A stretch of 64,000 nt of DNA, from assembly GCA_024529925.1 (NCBI GenBank), contig JAFEUB010000719.1, positions 263,501-327,500 on the forward strand, written 5' to 3'. This document shows, piece by piece, positions 1 through 10,184 of this stretch. The notes under the pieces were generated by a model that saw only the letters and a program-made list of their open reading frames with translations, was not told the DNA's origin and made no database searches. Source of the stretch: Ophthalmolycus amberensis. Lineage: Eukaryota; Chordata; Actinopteri; Perciformes; Zoarcidae. The translations under genes were made by a program, and so were the position numbers. Each line of letters opens with the position of its first letter. The stretch's first letter is position 1.

Positions 1-489
1 AAGAGAAAAGATTGACCCTCAGTCCTGGGAGAGCTTTTCAATTGAGTTTGTGTGGATACGTGTATGTGCTTCCCTTTTGTGACTAACCTGGATTGTCAGC
101 ATTCCCATGGGCCATGGCATCGATCTGGTGGCAGTTGTAATGGCTCCCTGTAGTCCCTGTAAAAGCATATGCACAGTCGTATATATGCCCAGCAACCTAC
201 ATGTCTGTGCTCTGAATATCAAAATGGATTCAGAGAGATAGGAGTTGGTTGTGTGTATATTTGTGGGGGTGAATATGTGGTTTAGAGATCTGTAATAAGT
301 CCTCCACTGTCATTTTCTCCACAAAATGCATCACCACCGTTTGTGATGAGCTCTTCCCTTTCGCTCCACTATATTTTATTCTTTTCAATGTTTCACTATC
401 TGTAATACATTCACGTTGAGCAGCCTGTCCTTGTGACTGCACTTACAGAAAATAGTCAAACTAACGCCTTGTCTCGCCCCCCTTTTTAG
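1..489 (+). other. ppp1cb: ppp1cb intron (left edge)
   Basis: This stretch has no conserved coding signal on either strand. It ends in a pyrimidine-rich tract and an AG that abuts the first visible PP1 exon at 490, so it is read as intron of the phosphatase gene. The exons for roughly the first 62 residues must lie to the left of the window. Confidence 0.75.
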
Positions 490-2330
490 GTGACATCCAC
501 GGGCAATACACAGATCTTCTGCGGCTGTTTGAGTATGGGGGTTTCCCTCCAGAGGCAAACTACCTGTTCCTGGGTGACTACGTGGACAGAGGGAAACAGT
601 CCCTGGAAACCATCTGCCTTCTGCTGGCCTACAAGATCAAATACCCAGAGAACTTCTTCCTGCTCAGGGGCAACCACGAGTGTGCTTCCATCAACCGCAT
701 CTACGGTTTCTACGATGAGTGTGAGTTGAAGTGAACTAAACCTGCACACAAACGAGCAATGAAGCACACCTTTAGTTTGGGGTTTTAAATAATGTGTGTT
801 TTCTGTGTTCCGCCAGGCAAGCGCAGGTTCAACATCAAGTTGTGGAAGACCTTCACCGACTGCTTTAACTGCCTCCCCATTGCTGCTATCATTGATGAGA
901 AGATCTTCTGCTGCCATGGAGGTAAAGAGAACTGTTTGCACGTATTTGACCCCCTTGTCCCAATTGTAAACCAAACGTTTTGATGCCCTGCTTCGAAATA
1001 TAATCGCAGTAACTCCAAACAGAAGTAACCTCTTTTATTTTCAATTTTAGGGCTATCGCCTGATTTGCAGTCAATGGAGCAGATTCGAAGGATCATGAGG
1101 CCAACGGACGTGCCCGATACAGGTACTGTATGTGTGTGTGTGTCTGCATGCTCACGCTGACTGTATTCTAGGGAGAAATCCAAAGGAAGTGAACTTACGT
1201 TTTCCTGATTAAATGACTATTACATCAGTAGACCTGCTGTGTTTCATCAGCAAAGTCTTTGTTCTTATCTCCATCTCTCCTCTCTTTGTGTGTCTCAGGC
1301 CTGCTGTGTGACCTTCTGTGGTCAGACCCAGATAAGGATGTACAAGGATGGGGTGAGAACGACCGCGGGGTCTCCTTCACCTTCGGAGCAGATGTGGTCA
1401 GCAAGTTCCTAAACCGCCACGACCTGGACCTCATCTGCAGAGCCCACCAGGTAATTCTGAAGGGAATGAACGTAGAGAGCCTGGACGTGGAGTGTGTGGT
1501 TGCAGCAAGTGCATGGCAAGCAAATTGACATTTTTCTTTTTTTTATCTTAGAGACGTAACATTGGTTGGCCATGCACTTTAATGATAGCTCTATTAGTTT
1601 GTATGTCTTTGGCACAAGTACCTAGACACAGACACAAGAGTTAAACCACACATTAATAGACGTTGCAGCAGTCTAGCCGAGTGTATTTCTCCTTTTTCTC
1701 CACACATCATTCATTATAACTTTGAATAGTAAAATAGTATAAAACTGAGAATGAGACGCTGGCATCAGGTTTATTTACCTGAAGGATGACTGAATGCAAT
1801 TCATTATTGTTGTTACACAACAGCTATTTCGGCTCTGCGTTGGGCGTTTCGTATTGATTCAAGTGTGGGTAGTTATGGACACTCAGCCATGATAGCAAAA
1901 TTGGGTTCTGAAAGTAGCTGAAGATCTGTTTTCTTGGTATTGATCGCTGTAGGCGGTGGAATAATGTCATGCGTCTTCGAACAGGTTGTGGAGGATGGAT
2001 ACGAGTTCTTTGCCAAACGCCAACTGGTCACACTTTTCTCTGCTCCAAACTACTGCGGGGAGTTCGACAACGCCGGCGGCATGATGAGTGTCGATGAATC
2101 CCTTATGTGCTCCTTCCAGGTAGTCTAAAGCTTTACACAGGCACATGAATGCAGATCGACTTATCTCAGAAACACTTAACGCATGCGTCTTCTTTCTCTC
2201 TGTGTTCTTTTGTTATTGTTTAAAGATCCTAAAGCCCTCAGAGAAGAAGGCTAAGTATCAGTATGGAGGTGTGAATTCTGGTCGGCCCGTCACCCCACCC
2301 CGCACCACCCAAGCCCCCAAGAAGAGGTGA
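490..2330 (+). CDS. ppp1cb: Serine/threonine protein phosphatase PP1-beta catalytic subunit (partial, 5' exons outside window)
   Basis: Catalytic subunit of protein phosphatase 1, which removes phosphate from Ser/Thr and is targeted by regulatory subunits, for example to myosin or glycogen. Visible exons are 490-720, 817-921, 1051-1122, 1299-1450, 1985-2119 and 2226-2330, all with GT-AG borders and matching phases. They encode 265 residues, corresponding to residues 63-327 of the usual 327. The metallophosphatase signatures are present: GDIHGQ, GDYVDRG and RGNHE, plus the SAPNYCGEFDNAGG loop near the active site. The C-terminus (ILKPSEKKAKYQYGG, then RPVTPPR and a terminal PKKR) is the beta type, which separates it from the alpha and gamma isoforms. 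No frame break is seen. The first exons are missing only because of the window edge. The isoform call rests on remembered C-terminal differences and is strong. Confidence 0.96.
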
Positions 2331-3969
2331 ACGTACAGCCTTGGCTCCCCCTCCTCCTCACCCTGTCCGTCCCTGTTCTGCGATCACGGCAACCCCTGTA
2401 ACTCCCCTGTATAGCGAAGATACAGGGATTATCTAATGGCCCGACTCTTTCTCCTCCTTTCTCCCCACTCACCCCCCCCCCCCCCAAACTCCACTGACAG
2501 CTCTTTTCTTAATGTGTATGTGTACATAAATTTGCTGTGACCAATCTGTTTTATTTTTTGCCTGTTTGTCAGTATTTTTGATATTATTAACAGATTCTCT
2601 TGTTTGTGGTTTTACTTCCAATGCCATTCAAGGTTTTCTGAGGATCTGTGTCGTCTCTGTTTAGAGGGGCAAAGTGACTGAGTTAGAGGAATTATTTTTC
2701 AGTTTAACAGAAAAACCGTAGAGATTGAAGATTGTTTTTGCCTTGAACTCTCAAAAAAAAAAAAAAATTAAAAAAATAAAGCAGAGAGAATCCTTCCAAT
2801 GTGTTTTAATGAGACTGCGGTGTCCGTGCTAAATCCGTAGACACGAATAACATTTCTTCTATTCCGGTTTAACAGTTTAAACACATTACAGCGGATGTGG
2901 TGCACTTGCGGTTGTTGTGCGGTGGCACATTTGATATATTTAACCCCTGAAAAAGTGCACCTCCCCATGAGTAGCAAAGAATGTGAAGAGACCGGCTTGA
3001 ATGGAAAAAGTAGAGGATAAATCGGATGCTGCTGGCAGTGGACACTCCCCGAAACACAACGCCCTCTGGGCATCGATTCCTCCGCTCTGTTATGCCTCCC
3101 TGTGCCTCGACACCCCTCAACATCACAAAAGCATGCCGCTCCTCACACTGAGCTGGTATTGGCATTTTCCTGGTTCTGTTTGTTCTCATTAAGATAATTT
3201 CCCCCGATATTATCCTCTGGTGTACTAAAAGTGCTGATAAAGTTGTCCTTTCCTAGTGATTGTATGAGGAAGGATAGAACATATCTTAACAGCACCGGTT
3301 GCAATTTTGTAAGTGTCTAACGTATCTTAAGTAAGCCGTACAGTGTTAAAAAGACCAAATAAAAATAAAGCAAGCTTCACATAATGCTCCAGAGTATTTG
3401 AATTGTTTAGTGCTGTGTTTATAGAGTGCATACAAACATAATGATGAAAGGTTTCTCTTGGAAGCTTAAGGCTTAAAATGACTGCTACCCTCCTGTCGCA
3501 TCACCCGAATCCGTTCTGGAGTATGAAAACCGGAGGAGTCGGGCGTGGGTGGCAGGACCAGGCAGTTATGCTTTGGCAAGTGATGCCACCTGGTGTATCA
3601 ATACAGTAGTACAGTACAGTACAGATCAGATGTGAATTTCAAACGGCTCAGGATGGGCTTTTCACTACATCGCTGGTACAAAATGTTGCCGTTCACCATG
3701 AGGAGGTACTGGCAGATATCTACAGTCGACTGCAAATGAACAGCTGACTTTGCGGAAAAAAGTTGCCTCTTCCATTTATTTTATTTTTTTTGCTCTTTGT
3801 GGTATTATTCTTTCTGTTGTATTTCTGTGTTCTCTATTCACATTGCTTGCTTTTTATCCACTTAATTTATTTCCTAATACTGATAATAACAAAACAATGA
3901 GGTGTTACCAAAAGCTGTTTTGCGATTTGTACAAGTTTGTTTGAAAGTCTGTAAATTCAATAAAATGGA
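2331..3969 (+). other. ppp1cb: ppp1cb 3'UTR with candidate polyadenylation signals
   Basis: After the TGA at 2328-2330 the sequence is AT-rich and non-coding, with a homopolymer A run near 2754-2767. AATAAA hexamers lie at 2775-2780, 3358-3363, 3364-3369 and 3959-3964, so several 3' ends are possible. The pair at 3358-3369 is the best clustered. The true end cannot be set without transcript data. The short ORFs in this stretch show no conserved features. Confidence 0.55.
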
Positions 3970-4155
3970 TGGAAACCAAAATTGTTTTTTGTTTGTCTGT
4001 AATGTCAAAGAAATTTGAGACGTTGTAAAGTTACTATTCTCTACACTTCTTCATCTCAACATACAACTGACACTCTGGATGTGTTATTGGTAAAAGTGAT
4101 TGTAAAGCAAATGGACTCTTTCTCTCTCCTGTTCATCATTGAACCCAGTGATGGT

Positions 4156-4955
4156 TTAAGCGACCGGGCCCCGCAGACGCTTCTTTGCCCAGTTCAGAGC
4201 TCCGTGCATCGGCTCTGAATACAACCAGAGGATCAGTGGCAGTAGAAAACATGGAACGACCAGGTGGAGGTGGGACAAGATCCAAGCCAAGATGATCCAC
4301 AGTCCCACTTTTAGAAATAGGAGACTGTAGTAGATGATGGCCTGAGAGGAGTCGAATGTGGAGTCGGCCTGAGGACAGATTTAAATCTATTAATTTTAAC
4401 ATGTATTTATGATTACAACAGGCTATGATGGCTGTTAAGTTTAGGTATATGTGAACCAATAGCCTGTACATCCTGTACTTTCACTGCATCAGTCATCACC
4501 ATATCTTCTCCTTTACCAGACCTCAGGAAGTAAGGGGGCCGATGGGAGAGAGTCCTCTCCTTCTTCTTGTGCCCAGAAGGCTTTCGTGGCTGTGGTTCTT
4601 CCATTGCCAATGTGTCTGCCCAAGAAGATGTTGGGGTTCAAGCACTCGAAACAACTATGGAATATTATAAACCAAAAATATTAAGTTAAAACAGATCTAT
4701 CTAATTGATCAATCAAATCAAATAAGCTTAATGGCTTTACAGTTGATGTTACATGATTGCCAAAGCTCAATTTCATATGAATAAATATTTGATTTTAATA
4801 AGCAAAATAAATAAGCAATCTGCTTCACTTACCACGTACACGAGATTGTGCCCGATGATGAAGATGAGCAAATTTTGTTTCCCCAGCAGTTGATGTGAGC
4901 GACCACTGCAAACTAACCTTGGAATGTTTTTTTCCAAAACAGGAATGTTATGATT
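4156..4955 (-). CDS. Candidate multi-exon membrane protein, identity unknown (3' part of gene)
   Basis: I do not recognise this gene. Three minus-strand segments join in one frame: 4833-4955, 4522-4644 and 4156-4368, each a multiple of three. The first ends at an excellent donor (GTG then GTAAGT) and encodes a hydrophobic stretch containing LLIFIIGHNLVYV. The second is polar and Gly/Thr/Glu-rich. The third encodes about 40 mostly hydrophobic residues (IIYYSLLFLKVGLWIILAWIL onward), probably two membrane passes, and then a basic tail AKKRLRGPVA and stop. The donor of the middle exon is the weak point: the in-frame site is GTCTGG, while a better GTAAAG site five bases on would break the frame. 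No start codon was found. Its 5' end probably faces manea, so the two genes may share a promoter region near 5100-5450. It could be a real small membrane protein gene or a decaying one. Confidence 0.42.
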
Positions 4956-5089
4956 CTAATAATATTGTACAAACATATACAATCTTTCAATTGATTGGTG
5001 TCTCTAGTTCGGATCGTTTTGTGTAATACACCTCTCCAAACACACGGGGGCGACATGTATCCCTTTGATTCAGTGAAACTGCTCCTTTG

Positions 5090-5480
5090 ACTGTCGTTGA
5101 CTGGACGGGACGCAGCGCGTGACATCAGATCTGTATACAACACGGATGGGTCACGGTCACTGCGCAGTCGCAGTGGGAGCGATTTACACATCAGCGACGT
5201 TTTTCGGGACAAGCTACAAACCAGAAGTGCATGTTGTGTCCCCGTCCTTTGCATCTCATACAAACGAAAATAATTGATGAAGAGTCTCCCGAGCGGTGCA
5301 GCCTGTTTGCGTTTAACTCTGACGCTATATATTGTATTTAAATGAGCGTAGTTTGAACACGGAAACAAGTGACGTGTTTGACGGTTGGAGGCTAAAACTC
5401 ATATTGTGTCAGCCCTGTTGTCCCGAGCTGCTGTTGACTAGTCTAAAGTTCATCAACTAGAGGTAGAGTTGAAGTGGCTA
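5090..5480. promoter_or_regulatory. Candidate shared promoter region between the minus-strand gene and manea
   Basis: This stretch is richer in CpG than its surroundings (clusters near 5105-5120, 5163-5170, 5195-5215 and 5285-5297). It lies between the apparent 5' side of the minus-strand membrane-protein candidate and the 5' leader of manea. That head-to-head arrangement is what makes a bidirectional promoter plausible. No TATA box stands out. This is inference from base composition and gene orientation only. Confidence 0.3.
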
Positions 5481-5767
5481 ACGTCGTTAGCTTGTTCATT
5501 GTTTCTGAATGCGTTGCTAAACTGTGTGCTAGTAGCTACATGTGATTGAACGCTAGCACAATTAAGTAGCTTTCTGTAAGTGGTAACTAGTTGCAGTCAT
5601 TGAGGACAGTATAGCTTACTCTGTGTCTTTCTCTGCCTCTTTTATTTACATTTTTAGAGATTAATTGGCAGCTGATTTGGTAACATTGTTAACATATTTT
5701 TCCAAACATGTGATGGTTGCAGACTCAAACAAATGTGAGAATTTGCTGATTTCTAGTAAACTGAAAT

Positions 5768-6086
5768 AGAGCTGCAACAATTTGAGGGTTTTGGACTGTT
5801 AGTCAGACAAAACAAGACGTTTTAAGGCATCACCATGAACTTGAGAAATTTTGATTTGTATTTCTGACTATATGATACATACAGCTAAAATACTCTACAC
5901 TAATATTAGTTACACCCTTAAACTAAACATCTTTGGGTTCAGACTGTTGGTCAAACAAGGGAGTTATGATATTTCTCTTTGAGTCATGGGAGATTGTGAT
6001 TGCCATTTTCACTATTTCCTGACCTTTTTATAGGGCAGATGATTCGTTTATTAAACAAGAACAATTATAATTAGTTGCAGCCCTAA
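5768..6086. repeat. Dispersed repeat family B, copy 1
   Basis: This AT-rich block carries 'tttggactgttagtcag' early and '(a)ttagttgcagccct' at its end. The same words recur, diverged, around 25438-25600, 61314-61455 and 63816-63945. I recognise it as a repeat that is very common in percomorph fish genomes, but I cannot name its family with certainty. It sits in the 5' leader/intron of manea, just upstream of the exon that carries the start codon. Confidence 0.6.
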
Positions 6087-6163
6087 TGTTCTTTTGTAAC
6101 ACTGATATTCCTTGCTTCCTCAAACCTCCAGGCTGAACAAAAACTCCCAGTTTTGGAGCTTCA

Positions 6164-6238
6164 ATGGCATCCTGTCCAACGGCAATCCCAATCCGCTGTC
6201 TCAACAATGACCTGTGGAAAGCCTCCAGCACTGACTGA
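6164..6238 (+). promoter_or_regulatory. manea: Upstream ORF in the manea 5' leader
   Basis: The exon that carries the manea start begins after a pyrimidine tract and AG at about 6131. It contains an ATG at 6164 followed by 24 sense codons' worth of frame to a TGA at 6236-6238, exactly three bases before the manea ATG at 6242. The upstream ATG has a moderate context (G at +4, T at -3), while the main ATG has A at -3 and G at +4. Such spacing is typical of leaders where ribosomes may terminate and re-initiate. Its function is inferred, not shown. Confidence 0.45.
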
Positions 6239-6241
6239 AGA

Positions 6242-8186
6242 ATGGCGAGGTTTAGGCGCAAGTCTTGCATCACACTAGTTGTTTTGGTGCTGCTTGTGCT
6301 CATAGTGACGGTGGTCTTGAAGGCACTGACACCGGAGGACTCTCCGTTTAGCAGCCCTGTTGGTGCGGAGCTGTTCCCGGACAGAAAGAGTCCCACTCAC
6401 ATCCAGAAAGAAAACAACAACAACAAACCTGACCCATTCAAAATGAGTGACTCGGATCAGTCAGGCAAACTGGAAGCTGCACTGAGGAAGTTCCCTCCTC
6501 CAAACTACTATCTTCATGCTTTCTACTACCCGTGGTATGGGAACCCCAAGTTTGACGGCAAATACATCCACTGGGACCACCCGCAGCTGCCACACTGGGA
6601 CTTAAAGGTGGCTCAGGGGTACCCGCAAGGGAGACACATCCCACCTGATGACATCGGGGCCAACTTCTACCCGTCTTTAGGGGCTTACAGTTCCAGGGAT
6701 CCCTCCGTCGTAGAGTCTCACATGCAGCAGCTGCGCACAGCAGCCATTGGTAAAACAGAAATGAATCTAAACAGCTGGACAATAATTCAACATTCTCACT
6801 TTCCAAAAATTGTGTGATTCCCTAAAATGTGTAATTTTAGGGAATCACACAATCAGTAGTCTTATATTTAAAGTAATTATCATTTAACGATTTAACATAC
6901 ATGATCTATATTTTTGACTGATGTCAGAAAAATGATAATTTCCACCCCTACTGTATTACTCCTACGACTCATTCTATGTCACTGCAGTACATTTACACTA
7001 TAGGAGTAACATATTCTATTCATGAACAATTATCCGAGTGTTTTCTTGCCTGTTTGAACTGTAACTGTGTTTATACTCAGGTGTCCTCGCTGTCTCATGG
7101 TATCCTCCTAATACGAAGGATGATAATGGTGAGCCAGTCGGATGACATTGTGCCTTTGCTGTTGGAAGTGGCACATAAATACCATATTAAGGTCTGTATG
7201 AAGATAGTAGTCAGTTCAGTAGCCTTTTTGTTTTGTATTTAGCAGTAGACAAAATGTTTGATGTCCCAGGTTCCTTAATGTCTTAATATTCTGAAAATAC
7301 ATTCTCGTCTATAAGAACCTTTTGTGTTGCTGTTGTTTCTGTGTTCACAGGTGGCGTTTCACATTGAACCCTACAAAGACAGAGATGAAGTCAACATGTT
7401 CGCTAATGTCAAATACATCATTGAGAAGTGAGTGTGTTTCTTCAGCACCATAATCTTACACTCCCTCTGGAAATCCTTCAGATGTATGTTGTTTATTCCT
7501 GTGACATTTCCCCTTTTTGCTCGTTCATCTTGTGTTGTTTACCTCCTCTCAGATACGGGGAGCACCCTGCTTTCTTCAAGTACCGGACAAACACTGGCAA
7601 GCTTCTTCCCCTCTTCTATGTGTATGACTCATATCTGATGAACTCGGAGCAGTGGGCCAAACTGCTCAAACACACGGAGAGTAACAGCATCAGGAACAGC
7701 CCGTATGATGCCATCTTCATCGCCCTGCTGGTTGAGGAGAAACATAAGAGGGATATCCTGACTGCCGGTTTTGATGGTGTCTACACCTACTTTGCTACTA
7801 ATGGGTTTTCCTATGGGTCCACTCAGCGTAACTGGGAGTCTGTTAAAGCTTTCTGTGAAGATAACAACCTCATATTCATCCCAAGTGTGGGCCCCGGGTA
7901 CATTGACACGAGCATTCGACCCTGGAACTTCCAAAACACTCGAAACCGCATCAACGGCAAATACTACGAAACCTCGCTGAGTGCTGCGTTACAAGCCAGG
8001 CCTGATTTCATCTCTATAACATCTTTTAATGAGTGGCACGAGGGGTCTCAGATCGAAATGGCAATTCCCAAAACAGGCCAGACTGTGTATCTGGACTACC
8101 TGCCCAACAAACCTGCAATCTACCTGGAGATAACTCGCAAATGGGCTGCGATCTTTGGTGGAGAGCGACGAAAATGGCAGGATTGA
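6242..8186 (+). CDS. manea: Glycoprotein endo-alpha-1,2-mannosidase (GH99), with apparent +1 frameshift in exon 2
   Basis: A Golgi type II membrane enzyme that cuts glucosylated mannose off N-glycans that escaped ER glucosidases. Exons are 6242-6749, 7081-7191, 7351-7427 and 7553-8186. The N-terminus is a short basic tail, then a hydrophobic anchor (about residues 10-26, VVLVLLVLIVTVVL), a low-complexity stem, and the GH99 domain starting at HAFYYPWYGNP. The catalytic segment ITSFNEWHEGSQIE near the C-terminus holds the conserved acidic residues. The exons total 1330 nt, one more than a multiple of three. In exon 2 the frame reads ...DDNGEP and then needs a +1 step (about 7135-7138) to continue SDDIVPLLLEV. 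With that base ignored the protein is about 442 aa, near the usual 460. Everything else is intact, so an assembly error or a recent lesion are both possible. Gene identity is certain. Confidence 0.93.
6809..6853. repeat. Perfect 20-bp inverted repeat (hairpin) in manea intron 1
   Basis: Arms at 6809-6828 and 6834-6853 are perfect reverse complements of 20 bases each, separated by a 5-base loop (gtgta). The hairpin lies about 60 bases past the first coding exon of manea. It could be a tiny foldback element or an RNA hairpin in the pre-mRNA. Nothing in the flanks identifies a transposon family. Confidence 0.85.
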
Positions 8187-8560
8187 GCTTCCTAAGAGTT
8201 TATTCACGGTTGTATGAAATGATTACATGAAAGCTATATGAAGTTGTAGTTGCAGAATGCACAACAAAATGCAAAATTATGAATAATTTTCTGAGCCAAA
8301 TGATTGTTAAAGCCACAAGCAAGTGAGCTAAATTATCTTTATTTGGGCTGCAATGATGTTTGTACGGTATGTGATTTTTTTACATTTTGGTAAATTATTG
8401 TTAATTTAACTGATGTCTTATTACTTCTGTTTACACAGCCGTGCACATTTTGGGATTTGTAACGTAATCAGCATGTCTTTTCACCGACTTTAAAGTATAC
8501 AACTAAAACTGTTGAAATCTGTGCCTCTATTGAACCTCAATGGAAATAAATAAAGTGCAC
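8187..8560 (+). other. manea: manea 3'UTR with polyadenylation signals
   Basis: The TGA at 8184-8186 is followed by AT-rich sequence ending in overlapping AATAAA hexamers at 8545-8550 and 8549-8554. The transcript probably ends shortly after 8560. Confidence 0.6.
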
Positions 8561-9860
8561 CCTGGAAAGGAGTGAAAGTAAACAAAGCAGTCCGCTGGTA
8601 TAAAGCTGTCGCCTCGCTCTTCCATCGCTGCCTCAGCCCAACAACAATACAAGAAAAAGCACAACATAGATCTTGATATTAGAAAGGAGAACCTCAAATC
8701 TGAGATGAGTCGGGATGAAAACAGTCGAGGGCTGACAGGACAGCAGTTCAGTTATTGAGAGAGAGAGAGAGAGAGAGACTGCAGCGCCGAATGAAAATAA
8801 TGCTCATCTGTGGAATAGCTTACCTTTATAATAAAGGCCTGACACCAATGAACATGCCAACTCTGTTTATTTTGGAACTTCTTTGCAGCAAAAGTTGCAT
8901 TTTTGAGAATTTCTTGCCACCAAAGTCATGTTCAGGCCTCCCGGCAAACTCCAATATTGTTTCTCTTCTCTTGTTCTTTGGTCGATGGACGGATGAGGGA
9001 AATATCTGGCTCTTAAACGGCCAAATGCTGCACGGTGTTCACCAGCTAGAGTCGCTAACTGTGTCCGTCCGCTCTGTTTGGTGCTCGGTAGGTCAATGTA
9101 CAGCGGGTTTTTTAAGAGCTTTTAGTCGGGAAGCCGTAGGCACTGACAAGGCAGAGAGGGGGTCGAATGAAAGACACTATTGAGTTGCATTATGGGTATT
9201 GGAGGTTGCAGTGTTTTTGGAGCTTGACCCATAGAAGGGACAAAAAGCAGTGATGTCTCAGCCTCTACTCCTTTGATTTTGACTGTTCTTTTTTTTGTTG
9301 TTTTAATCTGTCTCTCACATGTCCCCCCAACTTTATGGAAGAGCAATAATAAATTGCAGGAGTGCCACTTTAAATGATTAGTTAATGAGCTAATAGGCAT
9401 AACTTGCGATGGTAAAGGTGCAATGGTGCTAACGGTAACATTTGGAACCTTATGTGCCGAGACAGTTCATATCAGCAAGTGAACATGGCTGGTCAAAGTT
9501 CATCACGAACACATAGAGCTCCCATTATTGTGTTATTAGGACAAAGACACAGGCCAAGAGAGAGGGGACCTTTTCATCCACAGCAGCAATGATTCACCTG
9601 TTTATTCAAAGGAGGACCCTGAAGCAGATGACTAAAGTGTAATATGCACATGAATCCCAGCATCCCACACACACTGGAGCTCCGCCACAGCCTGCAGCTG
9701 CATTGACGGTAAACAGAGAAAGGTAGCGCATGGGCAGCCAGCAGGAAATTATTCCACATCGCATCACCACTCGGCATACATGGCGTCCTCACACACCGAG
9801 CCATGAATATAGTGTGCAGGCTGACGAGGTAGCAGCCAATTCTTCGCTGCTTCTCTTTTC
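8561..9860. other. Intergenic, manea to fut9
   Basis: No gene is recognised. A (GA)n run lies at 8757-8778. Short open frames here lack conserved content or splice support. Confidence 0.6.
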
Positions 9861-9869
9861 TTTCTTTTT

Positions 9870-10140
9870 TTTTTGCAGCCATCATTCTTTGCGTCGGTGT
9901 GCAGCAGCGGGGAAGATTCAGCGCACATTGCTACAGTAGGTATCGTTTTTTTTTCTGGATCAAGACGATGGATGTGGGCTCATCCGGATCTATTCCTGCA
10001 AATACGGCGGACGGGCGCGACTTTTTATTCCAAACGCATCCGCATCTTCCGTATGTTGCAAGGTGTCTTTGAAAAAGCGTATACGGACCTCTGGAGGAAA
10101 TGAGAAGAAAGGTCTATTTTGACTCACGCCTGTCGAGATG
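9870..10140 (+). promoter_or_regulatory. fut9: Candidate first non-coding exon and promoter of fut9
   Basis: The block has more CpG than its surroundings (for example cgtcggtg, gcagcggggaag, atacggcggacgggcgcgac). It ends at 10140 with AGATG directly followed by the strong donor GTGAGT. The only downstream plus-strand gene is fut9, whose coding exon opens at an AG acceptor at 12573. This is therefore a reasonable first exon, but the link is inferred from position and splice phase only. Confidence 0.35.
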
Positions 10141-10161
10141 GTGAGTGAAATGCATGGCTGT

Positions 10162-10184
10162 CCCCCCCCCCCCCCCCCCCCCCC
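10162..10184. repeat. Poly-C tract
   Basis: An uninterrupted run of about 23 C begins roughly 20 bases past the candidate fut9 first-exon donor. Such tracts are prone to length errors in assemblies. Confidence 0.9.
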
